Of a stretch of DNA of 64,000 bases, positions 16,235 to 26,665 are shown piece by piece; the stretch's first letter is position 1; every line of letters starts with the position of its first letter. Position numbers and translations under genes: made by a program. This DNA is from Pseudomonas fluorescens. GTDB lineage: Bacteria; Pseudomonadota; Gammaproteobacteria; Pseudomonadales; Pseudomonadaceae. The stretch is taken from assembly GCF_902498195.1 (NCBI RefSeq), contig NZ_CABVIY010000004.1, positions 124,001 to 188,000 on the forward strand, read 5' to 3'. The notes beneath the pieces were generated by a model. The model made no database searches and was not told the DNA's origin. It worked only from the letters and a program-made list of their open reading frames with translations.

Positions 16235-17431
16235 TCAGATCACCTGAACGATCGCATCCGTCACGACCTTGATGTTGCTCTGGTTCAACGCCGCCACGCA
16301 GATGCGGCCGGTGTCCAGGGCGTAGATGCCGAACTCGTTGCGCAGACGTTGAACCTGCTCAACGCTCAGGCCGGAGTAGGAGAACATGCCGCGCTGGCGA
16401 CCGACGAAGCTGAAATCGCGTTGCGGGGCGTTTTTCGCCAGCAGGTCGACCATCTGGGTGCGCATGCCGCGAATGCGCAGGCGCATTTCCGCCAGTTCGG
16501 CTTCCCACTGGGCGCGCAGTTCCGGGCTGTTGAGCACGGCCGCCACGATGCTTGCACCGTGGGTTGGCGGGTTGGAGTAGTTGGTGCGGATCACGCGTTT
16601 GACTTGCGACAGCACGCGCGCGCTTTCTTCTTTCGATTCGCTGACGATCGACAGGGCGCCCACACGCTCGCCATACAGCGAGAAGGATTTGGAGAACGAG
16701 CTGGACACGAAGAAGGTCAGGCCCGACTCGGCAAACAGGCGCACGGCAGCCGCGTCTTCGTCGATGCCATCGCCAAAGCCCTGGTAGGCCATGTCGAGGA
16801 ACGGTACGTGGCCCTTGGCTTTCACGGCTTGCAGAACGTTTTTCCAGTCCGCCGGGCTCAGGTCCACACCGGTCGGGTTGTGGCAGCAGGCGTGCAGCAC
16901 AATGATCGAGCCGTTTGGCAGGGCGTTCAGGTCTTCCAGCAGGCCGGCGCGGTTCACGTCGTGAGTCGCGGCGTCGTAGTAGCGGTAGTTCTGCACCGGG
17001 AAACCGGCGGTTTCGAACAGGGCGCGGTGGTTTTCCCAGCTCGGATCGCTGATCGCCACGACGGCGTTCGGCAGCAGTTGCTTGAGGAAGTCGGCACCGA
17101 TTTTCAGTGCGCCAGTGCCGCCAACGGCCTGGGTGGTGATGACGCGGCCAGCGGCGATCAGAGGCGAATCATTGCCGAACAGCAGTTTTTGCACGGCCTG
17201 GTCGTAGGCAGCGATACCGTCGATGGGCAGGTAGCCACGAGACGCGTGTTGAGCGACGCGAATCGTCTCGGCTTCGACAACGGCGCGCAGGAGTGGAATT
17301 CGCCCCTCCTCGTTGCAGTAAACACCGACCCCCAGGTTGACTTTGTCAGTACGGGTATCGGCGTTGAATGCTTCGTTGAGGCCCAGGATTGGATCGCGTG
17401 GTGCCATTTCGACAGCGGAGAACAGGCTCAT
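16235..17431 (-). CDS. tyrB: Aspartate/aromatic-amino-acid aminotransferase
   Basis: PLP-dependent class I aminotransferase, 398 aa, family Ia. PLP-binding features include the Schiff-base lysine in SSSFSKSFSLYGERVG (near 257), the AHACCHNPTG-like segment (VLHACCHNPTGVDL), and the arginine in the late ALNQSN/GRICVAALN region. It interconverts aspartate or aromatic amino acids with their oxo acids. In P. aeruginosa I remember a homologue next to uvrB; here too it is divergent from uvrB. The split between aspC-like and tyrB-like preference is not decided by eye. Confidence 0.88.
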   Translation of the reverse strand: MSLFSAVEMAPRDPILGLNEAFNADTRTDKVNLGVGVYCNEEGRIPLLRAVVEAETIRVAQHASRGYLPIDGIAAYDQAVQKLLFGNDSPLIAAGRVITTQAVGGTGALKIGADFLKQLLPNAVVAISDPSWENHRALFETAGFPVQNYRYYDAATHDVNRAGLLEDLNALPNGSIIVLHACCHNPTGVDLSPADWKNVLQAVKAKGHVPFLDMAYQGFGDGIDEDAAAVRLFAESGLTFFVSSSFSKSFSLYGERVGALSIVSESKEESARVLSQVKRVIRTNYSNPPTHGASIVAAVLNSPELRAQWEAELAEMRLRIRGMRTQMVDLLAKNAPQRDFSFVGRQRGMFSYSGLSVEQVQRLRNEFGIYALDTGRICVAALNQSNIKVVTDAIVQVI

Positions 17432-17782
17432 TTTTGCGGCGGCTCTGAATGGAGAGTGGAGGGACGTGTCGCGCTCCAGCCGAATGCACTAGAGCGGTGC
17501 ACAAACGGGGAGCTAGTATAGAGGCCATCTGCGATTGATGGCGACAGACGATTCGGCTTTTAGGGTAAGTTTTTCGGATTATTTTTCGACCGTTAGTCGA
17601 TTGGCTGCGTCAAAGACTTTAAGGGATGTAGGACGTTTGCCTTGAAAGCGCGGGCAATCGGCACCACATTGAGCACAATCCAGTTTTTTCCTCGGGCGAC
17701 GTGCGTCGTTTGCGGCCTTTCCCGTTCCTGCCGGTCTGGCCGCGCAGGGGCGTATTCCTGCTCCGAGAACCGAGAGGTATAC
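17432..17782. other. Divergent promoter region, aminotransferase/uvrB
   Basis: About 351 bases with no supported gene. Both flanking genes must be promoted from here. I saw no LexA-type box with CTG and CAG at the usual spacing in front of uvrB, and no strong hairpin. Confidence 0.4.
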
Positions 17783-19798
17783 ATGTCTGAATTCCAGCTC
17801 GTCACCCGCTTCGAGCCTGCCGGCGATCAGCCGGAAGCCATCCGCCTGATGGTCGAGGGCATCGAGGCCGGGCTGGCGCACCAGACGCTGCTCGGTGTGA
17901 CCGGCTCGGGCAAGACCTTCAGCATCGCCAACGTGATCGCCCAGGTGCAGCGCCCGACCCTGGTGCTGGCGCCGAACAAGACCCTGGCGGCGCAGTTGTA
18001 CGGCGAATTCAAGGCGTTCTTCCCGAACAATGCGGTGGAGTACTTCGTTTCCTACTACGACTACTACCAGCCCGAAGCCTACGTGCCGTCCTCCGACACC
18101 TTCATTGAGAAAGACGCCTCGATCAACGACCACATCGAGCAGATGCGCCTGTCCGCCACCAAGGCACTGCTGGAACGCAAGGACGCGATCATCGTGACCA
18201 CGGTGTCGTGCATCTACGGTTTGGGCAGTCCGGAAACCTATCTGAAGATGGTGTTGCACGTGGATCGCGGCGACAAGCTGGATCAGCGTGCGCTGCTGCG
18301 GCGCCTGGCGGACCTGCAATACACCCGCAACGACATGGATTTCGCCCGCGCGACCTTCCGGGTGCGCGGCGACGTGATCGACATTCACCCCGCGGAATCG
18401 GATTTCGAAGCCATCCGCATCGAGCTGTTCGATGACGAGGTCGAGAGCCTGTCGGCCTTCGACCCGCTGACCGGCGAAGTGATCCGCAAGCTGCCGCGTT
18501 TCACCTTCTACCCGAAAAGCCACTACGTGACCCCGCGAGAAACCTTGCTGGGCGCCATCGAGGGCATCAAGGTCGAATTGCAGGAGCGCCTGGAATACCT
18601 GCGTTCCAACAACAAGCTGGTGGAAGCGCAGCGCCTCGAACAGCGCACCCGCTTTGACCTGGAGATGATCCTGGAACTGGGCTACTGCAACGGTATCGAA
18701 AACTACTCGCGCTACCTCTCGGGCCGCGCTTCCGGCGAGGCCCCGCCGACCCTGTTCGATTACTTGCCGGCCGACGCCTTGCTGGTGATCGACGAGTCCC
18801 ACGTCAGCGTGCCGCAGGTCGGCGCGATGTACAAAGGTGACCGTTCGCGTAAGGAAACGCTGGTGGAATATGGCTTCCGCCTGCCGTCCGCGCTGGACAA
18901 CCGCCCCATGCGCTTCGACGAGTTCGAAGGCATCAGCCCGCAGACGATCTTCGTCTCGGCCACGCCGGGCAACTATGAAGCCGAGCACGCCGGGCGTGTC
19001 ATTGACATGGTCGTGCGCCCGACCGGCCTTGTGGACCCACAAATCGAAATCCGCCCGGCGCTGACCCAGGTCGACGATTTGCTCTCGGAAATCACCAAGC
19101 GCGTCGCCGTTGAAGAGCGGGTGCTGGTGACCACGCTGACCAAGCGCATGGCCGAAGACTTGACCGATTACCTGGCCGACCACGGCGTGCGTGTGCGCTA
19201 CCTGCACTCGGACATCGACACCGTGGAGCGGGTGGAGATCATCCGCGATTTGCGCCTCGGCACCTTCGACGTGCTGGTGGGGATCAACCTGTTGCGCGAA
19301 GGCCTGGACATGCCGGAAGTGTCGCTGGTGGCGATCCTCGATGCGGACAAGGAAGGCTTCCTGCGTTCCGAACGCTCGCTGATCCAGACCATCGGCCGGG
19401 CGGCGCGTAACCTCAACGGCCGGGCGATTCTGTACGCCGATCGCATCACCGGTTCCATGGAGCGGGCGATCGGTGAAACCGAACGCCGGCGCGACAAGCA
19501 GATCGCCTTTAACCTGGCCAACGGCATCACGCCCAAAGGGGTGTTCAAGGACGTCGCCGACATCATGGAAGGCGCCACCGTGCCGGGCTCGCGCAGCAAG
19601 AAGCGCAAAGGCATGGCCAAGGCTGCCGAGGAGAACGCCAAGTACGAAGCCGAGTTGCGTTCGCCGGGGGAAGTCGCCAAGCGGATCAAGGCGCTGGAAG
19701 AGAAGATGTACCAGCTCGCCCGCGACCTGGAATTCGAGGCCGCGGCGCAGATGCGCGACGAGATTGCCAAGTTGCGCGAGCGGTTGATCGCGGTTTGA
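17783..19798 (+). CDS. uvrB: UvrABC excinuclease subunit B
   Basis: DNA-damage recognition helicase of nucleotide excision repair, 671 aa. The Walker [11 protein letters not shown] is near residue 40. The beta-hairpin follows at [20 protein letters not shown], and helicase motifs include LLVIDESH and [14 protein letters not shown]. The C-terminal UvrC-interacting UVR motif runs through [20 protein letters not shown]. The start at [10 protein letters not shown] is chosen over the longer ORF by family N-terminus. It loads onto damage with UvrA and recruits UvrC. Full length, nothing odd. Confidence 0.97.
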   Translation: MSEFQLVTRFEPAGDQPEAIRLMVEGIEAGLAHQTLLGVTGSGKTFSIANVIAQVQRPTLVLAPNKTLAAQLYGEFKAFFPNNAVEYFVSYYDYYQPEAYVPSSDTFIEKDASINDHIEQMRLSATKALLERKDAIIVTTVSCIYGLGSPETYLKMVLHVDRGDKLDQRALLRRLADLQYTRNDMDFARATFRVRGDVIDIHPAESDFEAIRIELFDDEVESLSAFDPLTGEVIRKLPRFTFYPKSHYVTPRETLLGAIEGIKVELQERLEYLRSNNKLVEAQRLEQRTRFDLEMILELGYCNGIENYSRYLSGRASGEAPPTLFDYLPADALLVIDESHVSVPQVGAMYKGDRSRKETLVEYGFRLPSALDNRPMRFDEFEGISPQTIFVSATPGNYEAEHAGRVIDMVVRPTGLVDPQIEIRPALTQVDDLLSEITKRVAVEERVLVTTLTKRMAEDLTDYLADHGVRVRYLHSDIDTVERVEIIRDLRLGTFDVLVGINLLREGLDMPEVSLVAILDADKEGFLRSERSLIQTIGRAARNLNGRAILYADRITGSMERAIGETERRRDKQIAFNLANGITPKGVFKDVADIMEGATVPGSRSKKRKGMAKAAEENAKYEAELRSPGEVAKRIKALEEKMYQLARDLEFEAAAQMRDEIAKLRERLIAV

Positions 19799-19820
19799 TT
19801 TTCAGCGCCTGATCGGGCCT

Positions 19821-19897
19821 CTTCGCGGGCAAGCCCGCTCCCACATTAGATCGGTGTCGTACACCAAACCAATGTGGGAGCGGGCTTGCTCGCGAAG
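19821..19897. repeat. REP doublet
   Basis: Inverted copies 19821-19847 and 19871-19897 of the GCAAGCCCGCTCCCACATT type; the left copy has one GCGGGC variant. It lies between the convergent uvrB and efflux operon ends and may protect both transcript ends. Confidence 0.85.
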
Positions 19898-19918
19898 GCG
19901 TCTGAAAGAACGGCGCAG

Positions 19919-21469
19919 TTAATGCGCTTCCCCGGCCTTCAACCCCACCGGCAAGGTTTTGGTCAACAACACCGCCACCATGCTGACCCCCAGCGCAATC
20001 CCGACAAAATGAAAGGCATCGTTATAGGCCATGATCGACGCCTGCTGGTGGGCGATCTCGCTGAGCTTGCCCAGCGCCGCCGTTTCGTTGCCCAGGGTGC
20101 TGGTCAGCGAGGCCAGGCGCTCGGCCACCTGCGGGTTGCTCGGCACAATCGACTCGCGCAGATAATCAAAGTAGGTCTTGGTCCGCGCATCCAGCAAGGT
20201 GGCGAGCAGGGCGATGCCGATGGCGCCGCCGAGGTTGCGCAGGATGTTGAACAGGCTTGAGGCCGAACCCGCATCCTGGGGCAGGATGTACGCCGTGGCG
20301 ATCAGCGAAATGGTGACCATGATCAGCGGTTGTCCCAGTGCGCGAACGATCTGTATCTGATTGAACTGCGGCCCGGCGAAGTCGGGGTTTAGCACGCCCG
20401 AGGAAAAGCTCGCCAGGCCGAACAGGCCGAAGCCAATCGTGCACAGCCATTTCGGCGAGACCACCTTCATCAACTTGGGCACCAGCGGAATCAGGAACAG
20501 CTGCGGCACGCCCATCCACATGATCACCTCGCCGATCTGCAAGGCGTTGTAGTTCTGGATTTGCGCCAGATACAGCGGTAGCAGATAGATCGAGCCGTAC
20601 AGGCCGACGCCCATCCCGACACTGGAAATGCTCGACAGGCCGAAGTTGCGATTGCCGAGGATGCCGAGGTTGATCAGCGGGTTGGGCTTGGAGAACTGCA
20701 CGATCACGAAGGTGATCAGGCTGATCAGCGCGATGCTGCCGAGGGCGACGATCAGGTCCGATTCGAGCCAGTCCTTGCGATGGCCTTCCTCCAGGAACAC
20801 CTGCAGGCAGCCCAGGCCGACGCCGAGGGTGACGATCCCGGTGTAGTCGGTGCTTTTGAGCAGTTCCCAGTGCGCTTCTTTCTTCTCCAGGCCGTACATC
20901 AGGCCGGCAATCATCAGCAGGCCGGGCGGAATGTTGATGTAGAAGATGTATTCCCAGCCCCAGTTTTCGGTGAGCCAGCCCCCCAGGGTCGGGCCGATGG
21001 ACGGGGCGAAGGTGGCGGTCATGGCGAACATCGCCATGCCTTTGGCGCGGTGATGCTCGGGCAGTTTGATCAGGGTCAGGGTGAACGCCAGCGGGATCAG
21101 CGCGCCGCCGGTGAAGCCCTGCAAGGCGCGAAAGACGATCATGCTTTCCAGGCTCCAGGCCATGGAACACAGCAGCGAGGCGACGAGAAAACCGAGGGAC
21201 ACCCACACCGCCAGGCGTCGCGCCGACAGCAGCTGCACCAGCCAGGCGGTCAGCGGGATCATGATGATTTCCGCCACCAGATAGGAGGTGGAAATCCACG
21301 AACCTTCTTCAAGGGTCGCCGACAACGCGCCCTGGATGTCCTTGAGCGAGGAATTGGTGATCTGGATGTCGAGCACGGCCATAAAGGCGCCGAGCATCAC
21401 GCTCATCACCGCGATCCAGTCCCGCCGGGTCGGTTCTCCGACCGGCCGGATCAGTTGATCACCGGCCAT
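19919..21469 (-). CDS. MFS drug transporter, DHA2 (EmrB/QacA) family
   Basis: Inner-membrane pump of 516 aa with about 14 hydrophobic helices. The start has MLGAFMAVLDIQITNSSLKD, the DHA2 motif D1-like region. Motif C-like GPTLGGWLTENWGWEYIFYI and SYLVAEIIMIPLT are present. Proton-coupled export through an outer-membrane partner is expected; none is in the window. It overlaps the upstream adaptor gene by 11 bases. Substrate unknown. Confidence 0.9.
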   Translation of the reverse strand: MAGDQLIRPVGEPTRRDWIAVMSVMLGAFMAVLDIQITNSSLKDIQGALSATLEEGSWISTSYLVAEIIMIPLTAWLVQLLSARRLAVWVSLGFLVASLLCSMAWSLESMIVFRALQGFTGGALIPLAFTLTLIKLPEHHRAKGMAMFAMTATFAPSIGPTLGGWLTENWGWEYIFYINIPPGLLMIAGLMYGLEKKEAHWELLKSTDYTGIVTLGVGLGCLQVFLEEGHRKDWLESDLIVALGSIALISLITFVIVQFSKPNPLINLGILGNRNFGLSSISSVGMGVGLYGSIYLLPLYLAQIQNYNALQIGEVIMWMGVPQLFLIPLVPKLMKVVSPKWLCTIGFGLFGLASFSSGVLNPDFAGPQFNQIQIVRALGQPLIMVTISLIATAYILPQDAGSASSLFNILRNLGGAIGIALLATLLDARTKTYFDYLRESIVPSNPQVAERLASLTSTLGNETAALGKLSEIAHQQASIMAYNDAFHFVGIALGVSMVAVLLTKTLPVGLKAGEAH

Positions 21470-22547
21470 CGTCTGGGGTGTCTTGGCTGATCACCTTGGC
21501 CGTGACGCTTTCAGGTGCGTCCTTGATGTTCACTTTGGCAGTGACCGACATGCCGGGCCGGATCTTGCCGCGCAGCGGGTTGTCGGCGGAGAAGGTCAGT
21601 TTCACCGGTATCCGTTGCACGACTTTGGTGAAGTTGCCCGTGGCATTGTCCGGCGGCAACAGGCTGAACTGCGCCCCCGAGGCCGCGAACAGGCTGTCGA
21701 CCCGGGCCTGGATCGGCGTGTCGCCGTAGGCGTCGAAGATCAGCTCGGCTTTCTGCCCGGGTTGCATGTGGCCGATCTGGGTTTCCTTGAAGTTGGCCTG
21801 AATCCAGATGTCTTCATCGGGCACGATCGACAGCAGGTAGGCACCGGCCTGCACGTACTGGCCTTCGCGGGCCGAACGCTGGCCGATCAGGCCGCTGATG
21901 GGCGCATGGATGTCACTGCGGGTGAGGTTCAGTTCGGCCTGGGCCAGGTCGGCCCTGGCATTGGCGATCTGCGCGTCGAGGCGTTTGATTTCGGCGCTCA
22001 ATGCGTTGACTTGCTGGCGCTGGGCCTGGGCATCCGCCTGGGCCTTGGTCAGTTGCGAGCGGGCTATGTGATTGTCGGCGGACAGGGTGGTCACCCGTTC
22101 TTCCGAGACGTAGCCGGGTTTGCGCAGTGTCTGTGCGCGGTCCAGGTCGATTTGCGAGCGGCCCAGGCTCGCCTGGGTGGAGGCGACCTGCGCATCGCTG
22201 GCGGCAATCAGGCTGGCCTGTTGGGTCAGTTTGCTCTGGGCTTGCAGGCGTTCGGCCTGGCGCGTCGCGAGGGTCGCGTTGGCGCGGTCGACGGCGAGGC
22301 GGAAGTCATCGCCTTCGAGCCGGATCAGCAGCTGGCCTTTCTCGACGTGCTGGTTGTCCTGCACCAGCACCTGGTCGATGCGCGCGCCCAGCTGGCTCGA
22401 CACGCGGGTGATCTCGCCCTGGACATACGCGTTGTCAGTGCTTTCATAAAACCGTCCCTTGAAGAACCAGTGGGCAAAAAAGCCCCCGCCGATCAGCAGG
22501 ACAATCATCAGGAAAATAAACAGGCGACGCTTGAGTTGGGCAGGCAT
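21459..22547 (-). CDS. HlyD/EmrA-type membrane fusion protein
   Basis: Periplasmic adaptor, about 362 aa, partner of the MFS pump. One N-terminal transmembrane helix (LFIFLMIVLLIGGGFFAHWF) is followed by a barrel-sandwich (STDNAYVQGEITRVSSQLGA), a long coiled-coil hairpin (residues about 90-200, rich in A, Q and L), and a second lipoyl half (SDIHAPISGLIGQRSAREGQ). The ATG at 22547 is taken as start; it has only a weak ribosome site, so a longer form is possible. Confidence 0.88.
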   Translation of the reverse strand: MPAQLKRRLFIFLMIVLLIGGGFFAHWFFKGRFYESTDNAYVQGEITRVSSQLGARIDQVLVQDNQHVEKGQLLIRLEGDDFRLAVDRANATLATRQAERLQAQSKLTQQASLIAASDAQVASTQASLGRSQIDLDRAQTLRKPGYVSEERVTTLSADNHIARSQLTKAQADAQAQRQQVNALSAEIKRLDAQIANARADLAQAELNLTRSDIHAPISGLIGQRSAREGQYVQAGAYLLSIVPDEDIWIQANFKETQIGHMQPGQKAELIFDAYGDTPIQARVDSLFAASGAQFSLLPPDNATGNFTKVVQRIPVKLTFSADNPLRGKIRPGMSVTAKVNIKDAPESVTAKVISQDTPDDGR

Positions 22548-22776
22548 GGGGCAAACTGTAGTCGAGAATATGTAAGGAAAGTTATCAGCAGGTGAATCTG
22601 GCATACAGCCGATAAACGGTAAATGCCATCGGCTGATATTCGGCCATTCACCGCGCCATACGGGCGATGTAGGCGCAACCTTGGCTTAAATGCCCTGTTT
22701 GCTGGAGCCGGGCGGGTTGCGCCTGTTACCATTCGCCCCCTGTTTAATCTTCGCTTTTTATTTTTCGAGACATGCC

Positions 22777-24258
22777 ATGACCACCGTCCGCACTCGCATC
22801 GCGCCATCGCCTACCGGGGACCCCCACGTAGGTACCGCTTACATCGCATTGTTCAACTACTGCTTTGCCAAGCAGCACGGCGGTGAGTTCATCCTGCGGA
22901 TCGAAGACACTGACCAGTTGCGTTCGACCCGCGAGTCCGAACAGCAGATTTTCGACGCCCTGCGCTGGTTGGGCATCGACTGGAGCGAAGGCCCGGACGT
23001 CGGCGGCCCGCACGGTCCGTACCGTCAGAGCGAGCGCGGCGAGATTTACCAGAAGTACTGCCAGCAGCTGGTCGACCTGGGTCACGCCTTCCCGTGCTTC
23101 TGCACCGCCGAAGAGCTGGACCAGATGCGCGCCGAGCAAATGGCCCGTGGCGAAACCCCGCGTTACGACGGCCGCGCGTTGCTGCTGTCCAAGGAAGAAG
23201 TCGCGCGCCGCCTGGCCGCAGGCGAGCCGCACGTGATCCGCATGAAGGTGCCGAGCGAAGGCGTCTGCGTGGTTCCGGACATGCTGCGTGGCGATGTCGA
23301 AATCCCGTGGGACCGCATGGACATGCAAGTCCTGATGAAGACCGATGGCCTGCCGACGTACTTCCTGGCCAACGTGGTCGATGACCACCTGATGGGCATC
23401 ACCCACGTGTTGCGTGGCGAAGAGTGGCTGCCATCGGCGCCGAAACTGATCCTGTTGTACGAATACTTCGGCTGGGAACAACCGGAGCTGTGCTACATGC
23501 CGCTGCTGCGCAACCCGGACAAGAGCAAGCTGTCCAAGCGCAAGAACCCGACCTCGGTGACCTTCTACGAGCGTATGGGCTTCATGCCGGAAGCCATGCT
23601 CAACTACCTGGGCCGCATGGGCTGGTCGATGCCGGACGAGCGCGAGAAGTTCTCGTTGCAGGAAATGGTCGACAACTTCGACCTCAAGCGTGTTTCCCTG
23701 GGCGGGCCGATTTTCGACATCGAGAAACTGTCCTGGCTCAACGGCCAGTGGCTGCGCGACCTGCCGGTGGAAGAGTTTGCCGCGCGGGTGCAGAAGTGGG
23801 CCTTCAATGCCGACTACATGATGAAGATAGCGCCGCACGTGCAGGGCCGCGTTGAAACCTTCAGCCAGGTCGCACCGCTGGCCGGCTTCTTCTTTGCCGG
23901 TGGGGTGAACCCGGACGCCAAGTTGTTCGAGTCCAAGAAGCTGTCCGGCGATCAGGTCCGCCAGCTGATGCAGTTGATCCTGTGGAAGCTTGAAAGCCTG
24001 CGTCAGTGGGAGAAGGACAACATCACCGCGACGATTCAGGCGGTCGTGGAATCCCTGGAGCTGAAGCTGCGTGATGCCATGCCTTTGATGTTCGCCGCGA
24101 TCACGGGGCAGGCCAGCTCGGTCTCGGTGCTCGATGCGATGGAAATCCTCGGCCCGGACCTGACCCGTTTCCGCTTGCGCCAGGCGATTGACCTGTTGGG
24201 CGGCGTGTCGAAGAAAGAGAACAAGGAGTGGGAAAAGCTCTTGGGTGCGATCGCCTAA
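22777..24258 (+). CDS. gltX: Glutamyl-tRNA synthetase
   Basis: Class I aminoacyl-tRNA synthetase, 493 aa. The HIGH-equivalent is in [14 protein letters not shown] (residues 8-20) and the KMSKS-equivalent is KLSKRKNP near 250. It charges tRNA-Glu, and two tRNA-Glu genes lie just downstream. [12 protein letters not shown] is the standard family N-terminus, so the upstream extension is rejected. No zinc-finger oddity noted. Confidence 0.97.
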   Translation: MTTVRTRIAPSPTGDPHVGTAYIALFNYCFAKQHGGEFILRIEDTDQLRSTRESEQQIFDALRWLGIDWSEGPDVGGPHGPYRQSERGEIYQKYCQQLVDLGHAFPCFCTAEELDQMRAEQMARGETPRYDGRALLLSKEEVARRLAAGEPHVIRMKVPSEGVCVVPDMLRGDVEIPWDRMDMQVLMKTDGLPTYFLANVVDDHLMGITHVLRGEEWLPSAPKLILLYEYFGWEQPELCYMPLLRNPDKSKLSKRKNPTSVTFYERMGFMPEAMLNYLGRMGWSMPDEREKFSLQEMVDNFDLKRVSLGGPIFDIEKLSWLNGQWLRDLPVEEFAARVQKWAFNADYMMKIAPHVQGRVETFSQVAPLAGFFFAGGVNPDAKLFESKKLSGDQVRQLMQLILWKLESLRQWEKDNITATIQAVVESLELKLRDAMPLMFAAITGQASSVSVLDAMEILGPDLTRFRLRQAIDLLGGVSKKENKEWEKLLGAIA

Positions 24259-24273
24259 GGGCGTTCGGTTCTG

Positions 24274-24359
24274 TGTAGGAGCTGGCGCAGCCTGCGATCT
24301 TTTGATCTTGTTTCTAAAAGCCAACGTCAAAAGATCGCAGCCTTCGGCAGCTCCTACAG
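24274..24359. repeat. Long palindromic repeat, second family
   Basis: Inverted arms of about 30 bases read TAGGAGCTG..CAGCCTGCGATCTTTTG on the left and the complement on the right. The same family occurs at 27115 and 37262. It is unrelated in core sequence to the GAGCAAGCCCGCTCCCAC repeats. Lying after gltX, it could act as a transcript end. Confidence 0.85.
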
Positions 24360-24453
24360 AGTTGTGTTTCATCCCGAATGCCGGATTTTCGGGGGGAGGG
24401 CGGTAAGTGGTTGTAATGTCGGCAAAAAATTTCAAATATTTTGAAAAATAAGT

Positions 24454-24482
24454 TTGACAGCCTTTCGATACACCCTTAAGAT
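24454..24482 (+). promoter_or_regulatory. Sigma-70 promoter of the tRNA-Ala/Glu cluster
   Basis: TTGACA (24454-24459), a 17-base spacer and TAAGAT (24477-24482). A GC-rich discriminator follows (CGCCCCGTCC), as expected for a growth-rate-controlled tRNA operon. The upstream A/T-rich tract could be an UP element. Confidence 0.75.
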
Positions 24483-24515
24483 TCGCCCCGTCCTCAGCGA
24501 TGACATCAACGATGA

Positions 24516-24591
<76 letters not shown>

Positions 24592-24670
24592 ATTTACACT
24601 TCAAGGCCTGGCCACACCGGCCTTGAAGCGATCAACACTCAGCGTTGATCAGTTGTATAGAAGGGTTTGC

Positions 24671-24746
24671 GTCCCCTTCGTCTAGTGGCCTAGGACACCG
24701 CCCTTTCACGGCGGTAACAGGGGTTCGAGTCCCCTAGGGGACGCCA
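24671..24746 (+). tRNA. tRNA-Glu (anticodon TTC), copy 1
   Basis: 76 nt; acceptor GTCCCCT/AGGGGAC, anticodon loop CTTTCAC, T arm GGGTTCGAGTCCC, encoded CCA. Confidence 0.95.
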
Positions 24747-24799
24747 GTTTTACAGAAGCGATGTTGCAAGATTTCGCTCCGCCGCGAGGCGAAAAATCC

Positions 24800-24875
<76 letters not shown>

Positions 24876-24955
24876 TTTTTACAGTTCAAGGTCTGGCCAC
24901 ACCGGCCTTGAATCGATCAGCTCTCAGCACTGATCAGTGGTATAGAAGGTTTTGC

Positions 24956-25031
24956 GTCCCCTTCGTCTAGTGGCCTAGGACACCGCCCTTTCACGGCGGT
25001 AACAGGGGTTCGAGTCCCCTAGGGGACGCCA
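24956..25031 (+). tRNA. tRNA-Glu (anticodon TTC), copy 2
   Basis: Identical to the copy at 24671. The spacer before it (GGTATAGAAGG then TTGCG) is a slightly diverged copy of the first spacer. Confidence 0.95.
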
Positions 25032-25057
25032 CGATTACCCGCTCTGCGGGATTTTAT

Positions 25058-25089
25058 AAGGGTCATTCAATTATTGAATGGCCCTTTTG
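25058..25089 (+). terminator. Terminator after the tRNA cluster
   Basis: AAGGGTCATTCAA/TTGAATGGCCCTT stem with a TTA-type loop and a following T run (TTTTG). Good candidate for ending the tRNA transcript. Confidence 0.75.
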
Positions 25090-25180
25090 TTTGTCTGGCG
25101 TTTGGCCAAATCCCCCCCATTCTCCCAAACTGTTCTTCAGACCAGCGGTCACATTCTCGACTTGCAGAAAATTATTATGA

Positions 25181-25205
25181 GAATAATATTCTAGTCGTAA
25201 TATTC
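25181..25205. promoter_or_regulatory. Candidate operator of the TetR gene
   Basis: TAATATTC occurs twice as a direct repeat (25184-25191 and 25198-25205). AGAAT and ATTCT also flank three bases symmetrically here. This A/T-rich tract lies just before the ribosome site, a typical place for autoregulation. Confidence 0.45.
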
Positions 25206-25215
25206 GGAGGCAACG

Positions 25216-25755
25216 ATGAACGATAAAAAAGCTCAAACCCGCGAACGCATCCTCAAGGCCGCCAGCGCAGCGCTGATTCAGCGTGGCCCGGCCGAACCGA
25301 GCGTGGGCGAAGTGATGGGCGCGGCTGGCCTGACCGTCGGCGGTTTCTATGCGCACTTCGAAAGCAAGGACGCGATGATGCTGGAGGCCTTCAAGCAATT
25401 GCTGGGTCGCCGTCGTGACTTGATTGCCGACATGGATGCCGAGTTGACCGGTGAAGAGCGTCGCGCCCTGGTCGCTGCGTTCTATCTGTCGCGCAAACAT
25501 CGTGATTCCAGCGAAGCGGCGTGCCCGATCCCGGCCTCGATCGGCGAACTCGGACGTTTGCCTGAGACGTTCCGCATCGCGCTGAACGAGCATTTGGAGC
25601 TGATGGTCGCGCAGCTGGCGGCCAGTCCTGAAGATACCGATAAAGCATTGGCCGACATGGCCTTGATGGTGGGCGGTCTGGCGCTTGCACGGGCGCTGGG
25701 GCCAGGTGATTTATCCGATCGATTGCTGCGCGCTGCCAAGTCGGCGGTGCGCTGA
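25216..25755 (+). CDS. TetR-family repressor
   Basis: Repressor of 179 aa. The N-terminal helix-turn-helix is RERILKAASAALIQRG...VMGAAGLTVGGFYAHFESKD (residues about 10-50), followed by a ligand-binding alpha-helical domain. CGGAGG lies just before the ATG. The hydrolase gene follows after about 28 bases and may be its target (inference). Ligand unknown. Confidence 0.88.
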   Translation: MNDKKAQTRERILKAASAALIQRGPAEPSVGEVMGAAGLTVGGFYAHFESKDAMMLEAFKQLLGRRRDLIADMDAELTGEERRALVAAFYLSRKHRDSSEAACPIPASIGELGRLPETFRIALNEHLELMVAQLAASPEDTDKALADMALMVGGLALARALGPGDLSDRLLRAAKSAVR

Positions 25756-25783
25756 CCTGAAGGCAGGGCCTTGGGAGAGAGCG

Positions 25784-26617
25784 ATGAGCACGTTGAAGTG
25801 GGTTCGTGGCGTTAATGGCACCTTGGGCTGGTTTGCGCCGAAACTGGTCGCCAGCAAAATGCGACTGGCGTTCATGACGCCGCGCGATACGCCACCACGT
25901 GACTGGGAGCTGCCGTTGCTGGCCAAGTCCGAACGGATCACGTTGCGTTTCGGCCTCTCGGCATTGCGTTGGGGCCAGGGACCGGCGGTGTTGTTGATGC
26001 ACGGCTGGGAAGGCCGGCCAACCCAGTTTGCCAGTCTCATCACCGCGCTGGTCGATGCCGGCTACACCGTGGTGGCCCTCGATGGCCCGGCGCATGGTCG
26101 CTCGCCGGGCACCGAGGCGCATGTCGTATTGTTCGCCCGCGCCATGCTTGAAGCTGCCGCCGAATTGCCGCCGCTGCAGGCCGTCATAGGTCACTCGATG
26201 GGGGGTGCCAGCGCGATGCTTGCCGTGCAATTGGGCTTGCGCACCGAAACATTGGTCAGCATCGCCGCGCCGGCGCGGATTCTTGGGGTATTGCGCGGTT
26301 TCGCCCGATATGTGGGGCTGCCACCGAAAGCCCGTTCGGCGTTTATTCGCCAGGTCGAGAAAGACGTCGGCATGCGCGCCGCGACGCTGGATGTCGCGCA
26401 CTATCAACTGGACATGCCCGGCCTGATCGTCCATGCCGAGGACGACAATTTCGTCCCGGTCAAGGAGTCGCAATTGATCCACGACGCCTGGTTCGACAGC
26501 CGCCTGTTGCGTCTGTCAGAGGGCGGTCATCAGCGGGTCCTTGCTGATCCGCGGGTGATTGATGGCGTGTTATCACTGCTGGCCGGTCGCAGCCTGCAAT
26601 CGCGCCAATCGGCCTGA
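25784..26617 (+). CDS. Alpha/beta hydrolase
   Basis: Serine hydrolase of about 277 aa. Features include LLMHGWEGRP (oxyanion region), the nucleophile elbow GHSMGG (near 140), the acid residue in HAEDDNFVPV and the histidine in GGHQRVL. MSTLKWVRG is taken as start on the basis of GGGAGAG 6 bases upstream; the longer ORF extends into tetR. An esterase or lactonase role is possible; substrate unknown. It lies between a TetR gene and a thioesterase gene. Confidence 0.82.
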   Translation: MSTLKWVRGVNGTLGWFAPKLVASKMRLAFMTPRDTPPRDWELPLLAKSERITLRFGLSALRWGQGPAVLLMHGWEGRPTQFASLITALVDAGYTVVALDGPAHGRSPGTEAHVVLFARAMLEAAAELPPLQAVIGHSMGGASAMLAVQLGLRTETLVSIAAPARILGVLRGFARYVGLPPKARSAFIRQVEKDVGMRAATLDVAHYQLDMPGLIVHAEDDNFVPVKESQLIHDAWFDSRLLRLSEGGHQRVLADPRVIDGVLSLLAGRSLQSRQSA

Positions 26618-26665
26618 GCATCCGTTACACTGCGCCGGTCGACAACATCTGACCGGGAGTGGGGC

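Noticed and set aside
17432..17782. LexA box for uvrB
   Set aside because: No CTG and CAG pair at SOS-box spacing was found.
17579..19207. 542-aa antisense ORF opposite uvrB
   Set aside because: Mirror frame of a core gene, with no ribosome site or domain.
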